Assembly: GCA_023430565.1 (NCBI GenBank)
Contig: JAEZAD010000062.1
Coordinates: 1 to 64,000 of the forward strand
DNA from: Verrucomicrobiota bacterium
GTDB taxonomy: Bacteria; Verrucomicrobiota; Verrucomicrobiia; Opitutales; Opitutaceae
Length of the DNA stretch: 64,000 bases
Reading direction: 5' to 3'
Shown here one piece after another: positions 29,801 to 38,220 of the stretch (position 1 is its first letter; the number at the start of each line of letters is the position of its first letter). Made by a program: the position numbers and the translations under genes. The notes below the pieces were generated by a model. The model had not been told where the DNA came from and did not search any database. It saw only the letters and a program-made list of their open reading frames with translations.

Positions 29801-29975
29801 GTTCGGCCGCGACAAATACACGTGGGACGTCCAGCTCAACATTTATAATGTGTTCGATGACACCCGTATTCGCGCCTACCAGGCGGTCGACGACGGCAAT
29901 GGGAATCCGCTCATCACCCGCACGTTCCTGCCCGAGCCGCGCACGTTCCAGCTGACGAACACGATCAGCTTCTAA
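26826..29975 (+). CDS. TonB-dependent receptor (SusC-like) 2
   Basis: A 1049-residue outer-membrane receptor, clearly paralogous to the first in the N-terminal and plug regions. It has a signal peptide (about 1-26), a TonB-box-like 'EIVMLSPFVVS' near residues 41-51 and plug motifs 'SFLNDVGATDMVDALKYV' and 'RYNTENLTLMRGANAILFG'. The barrel ends FQLTNTISF. It is about 74 residues longer than receptor 1, through loop insertions in the middle of the barrel. No terminator is seen before the GH87-like gene 122 bases downstream, so the three beta-helix enzymes may be cotranscribed with it. This suggests it takes up their products. Confidence 0.93.
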   Translation: MIYELRTKLVSSVCLAAVACGSSLFGQAAAESSAASATDDEIVMLSPFVVSSQTERGYQATETLAGMRIKTNLKDTAAAIDVLTDSFLNDVGATDMVDALKYVANMEYASYQGSDQSNASQWFSTPYLSRGISGSTILLDFFPTGSVPIDRYNTENLTLMRGANAILFGIGNPSGIVGASTKRASLSRNIHTLRFLTDTHESMRTEFDVSRVLIQNKLAVRVAGVFSDKHTDQEPSLDRRNALYGTVSYKPWSKTTITANFEDGIRNRIHVQNHIPIDAYTPWVLAGKPMVTTRAGTNATNHTTLYPYFPNEGPRYSTAVGSGLQTTSGGSYLVKIENDPNLPIMDWRGMARGSQWSNMYSGTATYTPGSMLDSDRNLLDNVSFYPSTAIVPLNLNVFGDSNRNDQKYDRATVVLEQQLLPDLDLELAWNQFTSDYLFKIHAYSNNAKIFVDPNVYLPDGRPNPYAGMPFIDTGNSGNGMRNTGSLEKYITKRATLSYQLDLDDKKIFRNFGLGNYRFGGLAQDANYTQKLLATRITNVTPIHGNPAANPLNQNANRVSHRYYLTPGAGNTFELLSPPTQSQSTVAGLPVNLLNQPNSANPTGAIKLEERMSDESPRNNRQDTESFVAALQGSWWESSDGSYHHVTGMYGWREDTQRNHSQSFARNAQGEYTVPVTPHRAYHLIEENGTWGTPTEVTAQTKSYNVMLRPIRQVRLFYNYSDIFRAAAANFFDVWGTPLRPAYGETEDYGIKVDLFNERVFVSATKYETAQRDSSVDNTGGMREPINQLLAGIVRNAGLPAEEQVGPVASTAELQQVATLQENLERPFAYRDDTTEGYEFAVTASVTPSWNVRFTYGIQETIVSSAGDEWVPFHEEYLPFWQKFAANGLVTQTDASYNTVGHAIARAQQRLIDYRSVIGQQPASQRTRNSTLATSYRFNSGWLKNFRVGGGYRWSSENVLGYARDANGNLDRERPFRGKAQLATDLSFGYSRKFGRDKYTWDVQLNIYNVFDDTRIRAYQAVDDGNGNPLITRTFLPEPRTFQLTNTISF

Positions 29976-30097
29976 ATCAGAGGGTCCAGCCTCGACGGCC
30001 ACAGCGGCGCCGCCAACGCAGCGCGCGCTTTTCCCCTCCAGTTGTCCTCCGCCCCGGGCGCGCTTAACCGCGCGCCCGATGGCGGGCCGTTGGAGCC

Positions 30098-32260
30098 GTG
30101 AATGCTCCCGCTGTGAACCCCACGCTGACCCCCATGATTCCCCCAAGTCTGAAGACGCTCCTCGCCGGCGTCGCCTCCCTCGCCCTCGGGTCTGTCGCCG
30201 CCATCGCGCAGACCGTGACGCTCAATCCCACCGCCGACGCCCATGTGCGTTCCGGCACGCACCAGAATTCCAACTACGGCAGCGCGACGACCCTTGAGAT
30301 TAAGAAAAGCGCGAGCCCGGCCGACGACTTCAATCGCGAGATCTACCTGAAATTCGACCTCGCGAATGTCACGAGCGTGCAGACCGCGAAGCTCCGGCTC
30401 TACGGCTCGGCCGGTTCGCCCGAAGTCGTCAGCACCGATCTATATTCTGCGTCGAACACCTCCTGGTCGGAAACCGGGATCACCTGGTCGAACAAGCCCG
30501 CGACCGGTCCCGTGATGTGGGACACGCGTGCGCTGCAAAATTCGCCCGCGTGGCACGAGTGGGACATTTCGCAGTTCCTCCAGGGCGAGAAAACGCTTGG
30601 CCGCAATGTCGTCACGCTCGTGTTGAAGAACTCCGTCGCGTCGACGACGGGCACGATCGCATTCAACTCCCGCCAGCATTCGAGCAACAAGCCGGAGCTC
30701 GTGATTGTGCAGGCGTTTCCCTGGACCTACTACGAGGCCGAGGCCGGCACCAAGCACGCGAACGCGACGCTCAACACCGGCACCACCTGGGGTCAGATCG
30801 CGTTCGAGGCTCGCGGCAAGAAGACCGTGACGCTCGACGCCCAAAACGAGTATGTGCAGTGGACGACCACGGCCGCCGCGACGCACGCGACCGTGCGCTA
30901 CAGTATCGCCGACGGTGCCACCGGCACACTCGCGCTCTACGTCAACGGCGCCAAGAAGGTCGATCTGCCGCTCACCTCGGTCAAGATGCGCGAAACCAAG
31001 TCCGGCGTCGCGCCGGCCGATGGCATCGTGCGCTATTTCGACGACGTCACGGTGGCGGTGCCCGGCGGCATTCCGTCGGGCGCGACCGTAAAACTCCAGA
31101 AGGACGTCGGCGGCTCGACGGCATATGTGATCGATTTCCTCGAGCTCGAGAGCGCTCCGGTCGCCGGCACAAAGCCGGATTCGTCGTGGATCGACATCAC
31201 CTCCGCTCCTTACAACGCGATCAGCGGCGACGGCGTCGACGACCGCGCGGCGATCGTCGCCGCGATTGCGGCGGCGAACGTCGGCAACAAGAAGGTGTGG
31301 ATTCCCGCCGGCACGTTCGACGTGATGACCAATGGTGGCGCCACGCCCAGCAACGGCATCGTCGTGCCGGCGGGGATACGGATTCGCGGCGCGGGCATGT
31401 GGCACACGACGATTCGCAAGAACTACAGCGGGGCGAACGCGCGTCTGTTCACCTTCAACGGAAACAGCATCACGGCGCAGGACTTCAAAGTCATCGGCTC
31501 CCTCGATACTCTCACGGGAAACGGCCAGAACGTCGTTTTCCGCGCGGACTCGTCGACCGGCCATCTCGTGGAACGCATCTGGTCGGAATACACTTCGCTC
31601 TTCCTGGGGTTCCACGCCTCCAACACCACGGTGCGCGGCAATCGCATCCGCAACACCTACAAGGACGCGATTCACTTCGCGCGCGATTCGACGAACAATC
31701 TCGTCGAGAAAAACACCATCCGGAACGCCGGCGACGACAACGTCGCATTCGTCTCCTACCAGAACACCGGGATGGCCAGCAACACCGCCCAATACAACGT
31801 CGGCGAGTGCGGCTGGTGGGGCCGCGGTTTCACCAACATCGGAGGCACCGGCAACATCATCCGCTACAATCTCGCGGTCGACTGCGCGAAAGCAGGCGTG
31901 GCCGTTATGATCGAGACCTTCAGCGGGCAGGATACGCCGTTCTGCACCAACTGGGTCGTCGGGAAAAACGTGTTGGTGGGCTGCGGCAACCAGGTCAGCA
32001 ATCCGATCACCGGCTCGCTCGCGATCTATGCCGCGCTCGACAAGCCGATGTCCGGCCGGATGGAGACAAATCTCGTCCTTCGTCCGCCTTACCATGGTTC
32101 GCGGCTGCAGGGCCACATCGGCGACTCCGGCACGAGCAACGTCGTATATTTCCGCTACAACGCCATCGAGGCGCCGGTCGCCGGCGGCTCTTTCTCCCGG
32201 AAGGTCGTGAGCCTGCAGGCGAACACCAACCTGGTTCACACCCCCAACACCGATCTGTAA
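30098..32260 (+). CDS. GH87-like secreted glucanase (DNRLRE + CBM + beta-helix), paralogue 1
   Basis: A 720-residue secreted protein. A signal peptide with 'LKTLLAGVASLALGSVAAIAQ' leads to a DNRLRE-type beta-sandwich (about 40-200, 'EIYLKFDLANVTSV'). A CBM6/35-like domain follows ('YYEAEAGTKHANAT', 'VTLDAQNEYVQW', about 205-350), then a right-handed beta-helix (about 360-720). Acidic residues D523 and D546-D547 ('GDDN') have the +23/+24 spacing of the catalytic aspartates of GH87 alpha-1,3-glucanase/mycodextranase, as I recall that family. The ATG at 30098 has a GGAG site; an alternative ATG at 30134 lacks one. Activity on alpha-1,3-glucan or nigeran is inferred. Confidence 0.75.
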   Translation: MNAPAVNPTLTPMIPPSLKTLLAGVASLALGSVAAIAQTVTLNPTADAHVRSGTHQNSNYGSATTLEIKKSASPADDFNREIYLKFDLANVTSVQTAKLRLYGSAGSPEVVSTDLYSASNTSWSETGITWSNKPATGPVMWDTRALQNSPAWHEWDISQFLQGEKTLGRNVVTLVLKNSVASTTGTIAFNSRQHSSNKPELVIVQAFPWTYYEAEAGTKHANATLNTGTTWGQIAFEARGKKTVTLDAQNEYVQWTTTAAATHATVRYSIADGATGTLALYVNGAKKVDLPLTSVKMRETKSGVAPADGIVRYFDDVTVAVPGGIPSGATVKLQKDVGGSTAYVIDFLELESAPVAGTKPDSSWIDITSAPYNAISGDGVDDRAAIVAAIAAANVGNKKVWIPAGTFDVMTNGGATPSNGIVVPAGIRIRGAGMWHTTIRKNYSGANARLFTFNGNSITAQDFKVIGSLDTLTGNGQNVVFRADSSTGHLVERIWSEYTSLFLGFHASNTTVRGNRIRNTYKDAIHFARDSTNNLVEKNTIRNAGDDNVAFVSYQNTGMASNTAQYNVGECGWWGRGFTNIGGTGNIIRYNLAVDCAKAGVAVMIETFSGQDTPFCTNWVVGKNVLVGCGNQVSNPITGSLAIYAALDKPMSGRMETNLVLRPPYHGSRLQGHIGDSGTSNVVYFRYNAIEAPVAGGSFSRKVVSLQANTNLVHTPNTDL

Positions 32261-32297
32261 GCCCGCGCTTCCGCACCGGCTCACTCGCCCCCAAAAC

Positions 32298-34409
32298 ATG
32301 AAAGCATTCTCTCTTCTTCGCGGCCTCGCTTGCGTTGCCGCCTTGTCTGCCGCCCCGCTGTGGGCCCAGACCGTGACACTGAATCCCGTCGCCGACGCGC
32401 ACGTGCTCTCCGGCCCCGGCCTCGAAAACCTCAACGTTGGAAAACTTCCCGTGCTGGAGGTGAATCACAGCTCGATTCCGCTGCCGTGGTTCGAGCGCGT
32501 GATTTACCTGAAGTTCGATCTCTCGAATGTCACCAGCGTGCGCACGGCAAAGCTGCGTCTCTACGGTGCGTCGCACGGCCCCGCCATCGTCACGACCGAC
32601 CTGCTGTCGTCGCCGGACGATTCTTGGACGGAGACCGGCATCAAGTGGAGCAACCAGCCGGCTGTCGGGCCCGTCCTGTGGGACACCGTTGCACTCCAGG
32701 AAACCAACGCCTGGCACGAATGGGATATCAGCCAATATCTCATGGGCGAAAAGGCGATGGGTCGCGAGGTGGTCACACTCGTGTTGCGCAACGCCGAACC
32801 CACCGGACTCGGGATAAATCTCTTCCATTCGCGCGAGCACCCGAACAACAAACCGGAGCTCGTCATCGAGCAGGCGTTTCCGTGGACCTACTACGAAGCC
32901 GAAACAGGCACGGCGAGCGCCGGCACCACACTCGACACCGGCACGATCTGGGGCGACATCGCATTCGAGGCGCGCGGCAAGCAGACCGTCACGCTCAACG
33001 CCGCCGGCGAATACGTCGAGTGGACCAACGTGAAGTCCGCGACGCACGCGACCGTGCGCTACAGCATCGCCGACGGCGCCACGGGCACACTCGCTCTTTA
33101 CGTCAACGGCGCGAAACAAGCCGACCTCGCGCTCACCTCCGAGCGCATGCGCGAATCCAAGCCGACGGGTGTTGTGCCCGAAGGAAACATCGTCCGCTTC
33201 TTCGACGACGTGATGGTCGAAGTGCCCGGTGGAATTCCCGCCGGCGCGACGGTTCGCCTGCAGAAAGATGTCGCCGACGCGGTGGACTACGTCGTCGACT
33301 TCCTCGAGGTCGAAACCGCGACACCCGCGGACGTGAAACCCGACGACACCTGGGTGGAAGTGGAGCAGGGGACGGGCAGCGACCGCATGGCATTCGTCAA
33401 CGCGATTGCGACCGCCGCCGCCGGCAGCAAGAAGGTATGGATCCCCGCCGGCGATTACGTGATCAACCCGCCGCAGACGGGCGAACCGAACCGCACCGGC
33501 TACGGCATCGAGGTGCCCGAAGGCATCACGATTCGCGGAGCCGGCATCTGGCACACGCGGATCACCAAGAACTACGGCGGCAGCAACCGCCGCGTCTTCA
33601 GCCTGATCGGCGACAACGTCACCATCGCGAACTTCAAGTTCATCGATACGATCACGACCCTCTCCAACAACGGCCAGAACGTGCTCGTGCGTGGCGACAC
33701 CTTCAGCGGCCATGTCGTCGAAAACATCTGGGCCGAGTATGGCACGATCTTCCTCGGCTTCCACACGGTGAACGCGACCATTCGCGACAACCGCGCGCGT
33801 AACGCCTACAAGGATACGATCCACTTCGCGCGCAACGCCGTCGGCAACGTCGTCGAGCGCAATGTCGTCCGCAATGCCGGCGACGACAACGTCGCGTTCA
33901 TCGCCTACGAAAACACGGGCATGGCGAACAACCTCGCCCAATACAACGTGGCCGAGTGCGGCTATTGGGGTCGCGGCCTCACCAACAGCGGCGGCGACGG
34001 CAACATCCTCCGCTACAATCTCGCCAACAACTGCGTCCGCGCCGGTATTTTCAACCAGACCGAGGTCTACAGCGGCCAGATCAGCCAGTTCTCCACGAAC
34101 TGGGTGATCGAGCGCAACGTGATCGTCCGCTGCGGCAATCAGCGCACGCATGGTTCCTCCGGCGCGCTTTCGTTCTACGCGTCCGTCGACTGCCCGGTTT
34201 CCGGCCGCATCGAGCATAATCTCGTGCTCGCGCCGCCGTATCACGGCGCACGTCTGCAGGGCTACATTGGCGACGCGGGCACCGATTACATCGTGTATTT
34301 CCGCTACAACATGATCGAGGACTCCCTCGCTGGTGGAAACTACGTGCGCAAATCCGTCGTGTTGCAGCCCAACACGAACCTGATCCACGAGCCCAACACC
34401 GACCTGTAA
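32298..34409 (+). CDS. GH87-like secreted glucanase (DNRLRE + CBM + beta-helix), paralogue 2
   Basis: A 703-residue protein with the same architecture as its neighbours: signal peptide (about 1-24), DNRLRE-type domain with 'VIYLKFDLSNVTSVRTAKL', CBM6/35-like domain from 'YYEAETGTASAG', and a beta-helix. The putative catalytic set is D506, D529 and D530. It is closest to paralogue 3: the first 60 mature residues are nearly identical ('ADAHVLSGPGLE', 'LEVNHSSIPLPWFER'), while paralogue 1 has a different N-terminal domain surface. It begins 37 bases after paralogue 1. All three share the C-terminal ending 'N(T/S)N(L/V)(V/I)H.PN.DL'. Confidence 0.75.
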   Translation: MKAFSLLRGLACVAALSAAPLWAQTVTLNPVADAHVLSGPGLENLNVGKLPVLEVNHSSIPLPWFERVIYLKFDLSNVTSVRTAKLRLYGASHGPAIVTTDLLSSPDDSWTETGIKWSNQPAVGPVLWDTVALQETNAWHEWDISQYLMGEKAMGREVVTLVLRNAEPTGLGINLFHSREHPNNKPELVIEQAFPWTYYEAETGTASAGTTLDTGTIWGDIAFEARGKQTVTLNAAGEYVEWTNVKSATHATVRYSIADGATGTLALYVNGAKQADLALTSERMRESKPTGVVPEGNIVRFFDDVMVEVPGGIPAGATVRLQKDVADAVDYVVDFLEVETATPADVKPDDTWVEVEQGTGSDRMAFVNAIATAAAGSKKVWIPAGDYVINPPQTGEPNRTGYGIEVPEGITIRGAGIWHTRITKNYGGSNRRVFSLIGDNVTIANFKFIDTITTLSNNGQNVLVRGDTFSGHVVENIWAEYGTIFLGFHTVNATIRDNRARNAYKDTIHFARNAVGNVVERNVVRNAGDDNVAFIAYENTGMANNLAQYNVAECGYWGRGLTNSGGDGNILRYNLANNCVRAGIFNQTEVYSGQISQFSTNWVIERNVIVRCGNQRTHGSSGALSFYASVDCPVSGRIEHNLVLAPPYHGARLQGYIGDAGTDYIVYFRYNMIEDSLAGGNYVRKSVVLQPNTNLIHEPNTDL

Positions 34410-34417
34410 CCCCCTTC

Positions 34418-34446
34418 ACGAGCCGGACCAGGTCGGTCCGGCTCGT
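34418..34446 (+). terminator. Strong hairpin between GH87-like paralogues 2 and 3
   Basis: A perfect 12-bp stem (ACGAGCCGGACC / GGTCCGGCTCGT) with a 5-base loop begins 8 bases after the stop codon of paralogue 2. The following sequence is TCAT rather than a T-run, so it may be a weak terminator, an mRNA-stabilising 3' hairpin or both. Confidence 0.55.
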
Positions 34447-34473
34447 TCATCCCAACCCCAACTCCGCCCAATC

Positions 34474-36573
34474 ATGCACGCTTCACGCCTGCTTCTCTTC
34501 GCCTCCGTTTTCGCGGTGGCTTTCGTCGCGCCTTCTCTGGCGCAGACGGTCACGTTGAACCCCGTCGCCGACGCTCACGTGCTCTCCGGTCCCGGCCTTG
34601 AAAAAATCAACGTCGGCAAACTCCCGCTGCTCGAAGTCAACCACAGCTCGATCCCGCTGCCGTGGTTCGAGCGTGAGATCTATCTCAAGTTCGACCTGTC
34701 TCAAGTAACGAGCGTCCGCACCGCGAAGCTGCGTCTCTACGGCGCGTCGCACGGACCGCAAATCGTCACGACCGACCTGCTTTCGTCGCCCGACGTGTCG
34801 TGGACCGAGACCGGCATCAAGTGGACCAACAAGCCCGCCCCCGGGCCGGTCCTCTGGGATACGATCGCGCTCCAGGATCAGAAAGCGTGGCACGAGTGGG
34901 ACATCTCCCAATATCTCATGGGCGAGAAAGCCATGGGCCGCGACGTCGTCACGCTCGTGTTGCGAAACGCCGATCCAACCGGACTCGGGCTGAACATCTT
35001 TCACTCCCGCGAACACCCCTTCAACAAACCCGAGCTCGTCGTCGAGCAGGCGTTTCCGTGGACCTACTACGAAGCGGAGCAGGGGGCCGCGAGCGCCGGC
35101 GCGACGCTCGAAACGGGTTTACTGTGGGGCGACATCGGCTTCGAAGCGCGCGGCAAGCAAGCCGTCACGCTCGATGCCGTGGGCGAATACCTCGAGTGGA
35201 CCAACGTGAAGGCGGCGACGCACGCGATCGTTCGCTACAGCATTCCCGATCAGGCGTCGGGCACGCTTGCCCTCTACGTCAACGGTATGAAGGCCGCCGA
35301 TTTCCCGCTATCGTCCGTGATGATGCGCGAAACGAAAACCGGCGTCGCTCCGCCCAACGGTGGCATCGTCAAACTCTACGACGACGTGCTCGCCGCCATT
35401 CCCGGTGGCATTCCCGCCGGCGCGACGGTGCGCGTGCAAAAGGACATCGAGGACGGTGTGCCGGTGACGATCGACTTCCTTGAAGTCGAAACCGCGCCCC
35501 CACCGCTGGTGAAGCCCGACGAAACCTGGGTCGAGGTCGGGCCGAGCACTGGCAACGACCGCGCGGCCTTCAACGCCGCCATCGCCGCCGCGAATGCCGG
35601 CAGCAAGAAAGTGTGGATACCCGCCGGAAACTACGTGATCAACACCGGCGGCGCAGAAGGCGGTATTGCGGTTCCCGCTGGTCTCACGATCCGTGGCGCC
35701 GGCATGTGGCACACGACGATCGTGAAGAACTACGCCGGCGCCAACCGCCGCGTGTTTACGTTCGCCGGCGACGGCATCACGGCCTCCGATTTCAAGGTGA
35801 TCGGCACCCTGACGACACTGTCGGGCAACGGACAGAATGTCGTGTTCCGGATGGATGACTTTTCCGGCCACGTCATCGAACGGGTGTGGGCCGAATACGT
35901 TTCGCTGAGCCTGAGCTTCCGAGGCAAGAACTGCATCGTGCGCGACAACCGCGTGCGCAACACGTTCAAGGATGCGATCCACTTCGCGCGCCAATCGGCC
36001 AACAATCTGGTCGAACGTAACGCGATTCGTAACGTCGGCGACGACAACGTGGCGTTGGTCTCCTACCAGCACTCCGATGGGATGGCGAACAATGTCATCC
36101 AATATAACGTCGCCGAGTGCGGCTGGTGGGGTCGTGGCTTCACCAACATCGGTGGCGACGGCAACATCATCCGCTACAACCTCGCGAACAATTGCAGCCG
36201 CGCCGGAATCGCGAGCATGATCGAGAGCTTCGGCGGCCAGCAGACGCAGTTCAACACGAACTGGGTCGTCGAGCGCAACGTGATCGTCCGCTGCGGCTCT
36301 CAGATCAGCAATCCGGTCACATCGTCTCTGACGATTTATGCGGCGCAGGATTACCCGATGTCCGGCCGGATGGAGCACAACCTCGTGCTCGCACCGCCGT
36401 TCCACGCCGCCCGTCTCACGGGCTACGTCGGCGATCCCGACACGGACTACGTGGTCTATTATCGCTACAACATGGTCGAGGCGCCGACGGGCGGACCGGC
36501 CTATGTGCGAAAAGGCACCGGACAGTTGAACGCGAACTCGAACGTGATCCACGAGCCGAACATCGACTTGTGA
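34474..36573 (+). CDS. GH87-like secreted glucanase (DNRLRE + CBM + beta-helix), paralogue 3
   Basis: A 699-residue protein: signal peptide (about 1-23, ending in 'APSLAQ'), DNRLRE-type domain, CBM6/35-like domain from 'YYEAEQGAASAG', and a beta-helix with the putative catalytic set D500, D523 and D524. It shares 'LEVNHSSIPLPWFER' with paralogue 2, pointing to a recent tandem duplication of that pair. Differences concentrate in the beta-helix around the aspartates (GFHTVN in 2, SFRGKN in 3), where substrate subsites would lie. A strong terminator follows 28 bases after the stop. Confidence 0.75.
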   Translation: MHASRLLLFASVFAVAFVAPSLAQTVTLNPVADAHVLSGPGLEKINVGKLPLLEVNHSSIPLPWFEREIYLKFDLSQVTSVRTAKLRLYGASHGPQIVTTDLLSSPDVSWTETGIKWTNKPAPGPVLWDTIALQDQKAWHEWDISQYLMGEKAMGRDVVTLVLRNADPTGLGLNIFHSREHPFNKPELVVEQAFPWTYYEAEQGAASAGATLETGLLWGDIGFEARGKQAVTLDAVGEYLEWTNVKAATHAIVRYSIPDQASGTLALYVNGMKAADFPLSSVMMRETKTGVAPPNGGIVKLYDDVLAAIPGGIPAGATVRVQKDIEDGVPVTIDFLEVETAPPPLVKPDETWVEVGPSTGNDRAAFNAAIAAANAGSKKVWIPAGNYVINTGGAEGGIAVPAGLTIRGAGMWHTTIVKNYAGANRRVFTFAGDGITASDFKVIGTLTTLSGNGQNVVFRMDDFSGHVIERVWAEYVSLSLSFRGKNCIVRDNRVRNTFKDAIHFARQSANNLVERNAIRNVGDDNVALVSYQHSDGMANNVIQYNVAECGWWGRGFTNIGGDGNIIRYNLANNCSRAGIASMIESFGGQQTQFNTNWVVERNVIVRCGSQISNPVTSSLTIYAAQDYPMSGRMEHNLVLAPPFHAARLTGYVGDPDTDYVVYYRYNMVEAPTGGPAYVRKGTGQLNANSNVIHEPNIDL

Positions 36574-36600
36574 GCGTCGCGAGAAACTCGCCGTAACGTG

Positions 36601-36632
36601 GAGCCCGGCGTCCCCGCCGGGCTCTTTTGTTT
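36601..36632 (+). terminator. Rho-independent terminator after GH87-like paralogue 3
   Basis: A perfect 10-bp stem GAGCCCGGCG / CGCCGGGCTC with a TCCC loop is followed by TTTTGTTT. It closes the receptor 2-GH87 transcription unit. Confidence 0.95.
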
Positions 36633-36731
36633 GTTGCCCGAGACCTCCGTTCATCTCCATCCGTTCCGATCGCCCTCGCTTGGAGGCTGCGCGGACAACC
36701 CTACGCTTTGATTCGAAAACCGTCATCGCAA

Positions 36732-38099
36732 ATGACCTCATTCCCCTTCACGCATCCACGCGTTTCACGCCGCGTCGCGGCCGTTCTCGCCTCGATTTTC
36801 GCGTTGCTTCTCCTCCGCGCCGCGGACCTGCACGGCGCGTCACCGGCATGGCCGGGGCCGGTGAGCACGCTTTACCGTCTTCGCGTGGATGGCCGGGAGG
36901 TTCCGGTTCACGACGAAAGCCGGTTCGGTTTTCATACGGCGGCTTTCACGATTTCGAAACCGGCCACCGTGGAAATCGCGTTGCCCGCCGGTGCGAGCGA
37001 ACCCGTCGTGCGGCCTTTGCGGCACAGCCTGAAACCCGTCGTCGGCGACGGAAAGGCGAGTTTCACACTGTCCGCGCCGCTCAACCTCGTCATCCAGATC
37101 GCCGGGCAACCGCCATTGGCGCTGTTCGCCACACCGGTCGAAACCGAGGTTCCGCGTCCCGACGATCCCACCGTGCTATATTTCGGTCCCGGGTTGCACG
37201 AACCGGGTGTGATCCGCCCGCGCGACGGACAAACGATTTACCTCGCCGAAGGCGCGCTGGTCAAAGGCCGCATCGAGGCGAAGGACGTGAACGGCGTGCG
37301 CGTGCTCGGACGGGGCGTGCTCGACGCCGGCGCGTATTCGATTCGCGAGGACAAGACGCCCGGCATTCTTTTCGAGAAGTGCCGCGATATCCGCGTCGAA
37401 GGAATCGGCCTGCGGGGCGGAAGCTGGTGGCAGGTGCTGTTCCTGCTCACGGATGACGCGGAAGTTGCACACATGAACCTCCTCGGCGTGTCCGTGAACA
37501 CCGACGGTATCGACATCGACGGCGTGCGAAGCTTCGTCGCGCGAAACTGCTTCATCCGCTGCGAGGACGACGGCTTCGGCTGGCATGCCGTGGACGCGCG
37601 TCGAAACGGCGAACCGCCCACCGAAAACTGCCTGGCCGAAGATTGCGTCATCTGGAACACGCGCTGGGGAAATGGCCTGAGGATTGGCGCGTCGATGGAG
37701 ACCCAGCTCTTCCGCAACATCACTTTCCGCAACATCGACGTGCTCGAGCACGCCGGCGCCGCGATCCGCAGCGATCACTCCGACTGGGCGCTCTGCGAAA
37801 ACCTCCGTTTCGAAAACTTCGTCGACGAAGCGCCCGGGCGCGTGATCGAGGTCGTCATCGCGCGCACCCGCTACAGCAACGACAACGGTTACAAGGACGA
37901 GCGGGGCCGCATTCAGGGCCTTCACTTCAAGAACGTGAGTTCCGTGGGTGGTGACATCGTCCTGAAGGGACACGACGCCACGCACGGCATCGACGACGTC
38001 ACGTTCGAGAATTGCACGATCGCCGGGCGGCCCGTTCGCGGTCCGGAGGACATCGTTACGAATGAATTCGTGACGAATCTCTCGTTCGTGCGTCCGTGA
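36732..38099 (+). CDS. GH28-like beta-helix glycosidase 1
   Basis: A 455-residue secreted protein: signal peptide (about 1-36), a beta-sandwich N-terminal domain (about 40-150), then a right-handed beta-helix. 'NTDGIDIDG' with D258 and 'CEDDGF' with D279-D280 reproduce the +21/+22 aspartate spacing of GH28 polygalacturonases. The usual GH28 'GHG' histidine position reads 'WGNGLRIG', and the later basic motif reads 'IRSDHSDW', so it is a divergent member and need not cut pectin. The ATG at 36732 follows the GH87-like gene's terminator, so it needs its own promoter. No copy of the 34-bp box lies upstream. Confidence 0.7.
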   Translation: MTSFPFTHPRVSRRVAAVLASIFALLLLRAADLHGASPAWPGPVSTLYRLRVDGREVPVHDESRFGFHTAAFTISKPATVEIALPAGASEPVVRPLRHSLKPVVGDGKASFTLSAPLNLVIQIAGQPPLALFATPVETEVPRPDDPTVLYFGPGLHEPGVIRPRDGQTIYLAEGALVKGRIEAKDVNGVRVLGRGVLDAGAYSIREDKTPGILFEKCRDIRVEGIGLRGGSWWQVLFLLTDDAEVAHMNLLGVSVNTDGIDIDGVRSFVARNCFIRCEDDGFGWHAVDARRNGEPPTENCLAEDCVIWNTRWGNGLRIGASMETQLFRNITFRNIDVLEHAGAAIRSDHSDWALCENLRFENFVDEAPGRVIEVVIARTRYSNDNGYKDERGRIQGLHFKNVSSVGGDIVLKGHDATHGIDDVTFENCTIAGRPVRGPEDIVTNEFVTNLSFVRP

Positions 38100-38136
38100 T
38101 AGAAGCGGCCCGCCTCCACGCGGACGCCAACGTGGT

Positions 38137-38170
38137 AAAAAAACACAAGTGTTGCCCAAATTCCTGCAAG
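38137..38170 (+). promoter_or_regulatory. 34-bp regulon box, copy D (upstream of 1182-residue beta-helix protein)
   Basis: Seven A, CACAAGTG, TTGCCC and a final CAAG are kept, but the AATCGAA part is replaced by TTCCTG. GTATCT at the expected -10 position predicts a start near 38203, 18 bases before the ATG at 38221. Like copy A, it is followed by a GCGGCGC-ATG-GTAT block. Confidence 0.75.
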
Positions 38171-38220
38171 ACCTGCAGCGGCGCTATGCGGTATCTTTCG
38201 GTTGGTCTGTCGCCCCACCC

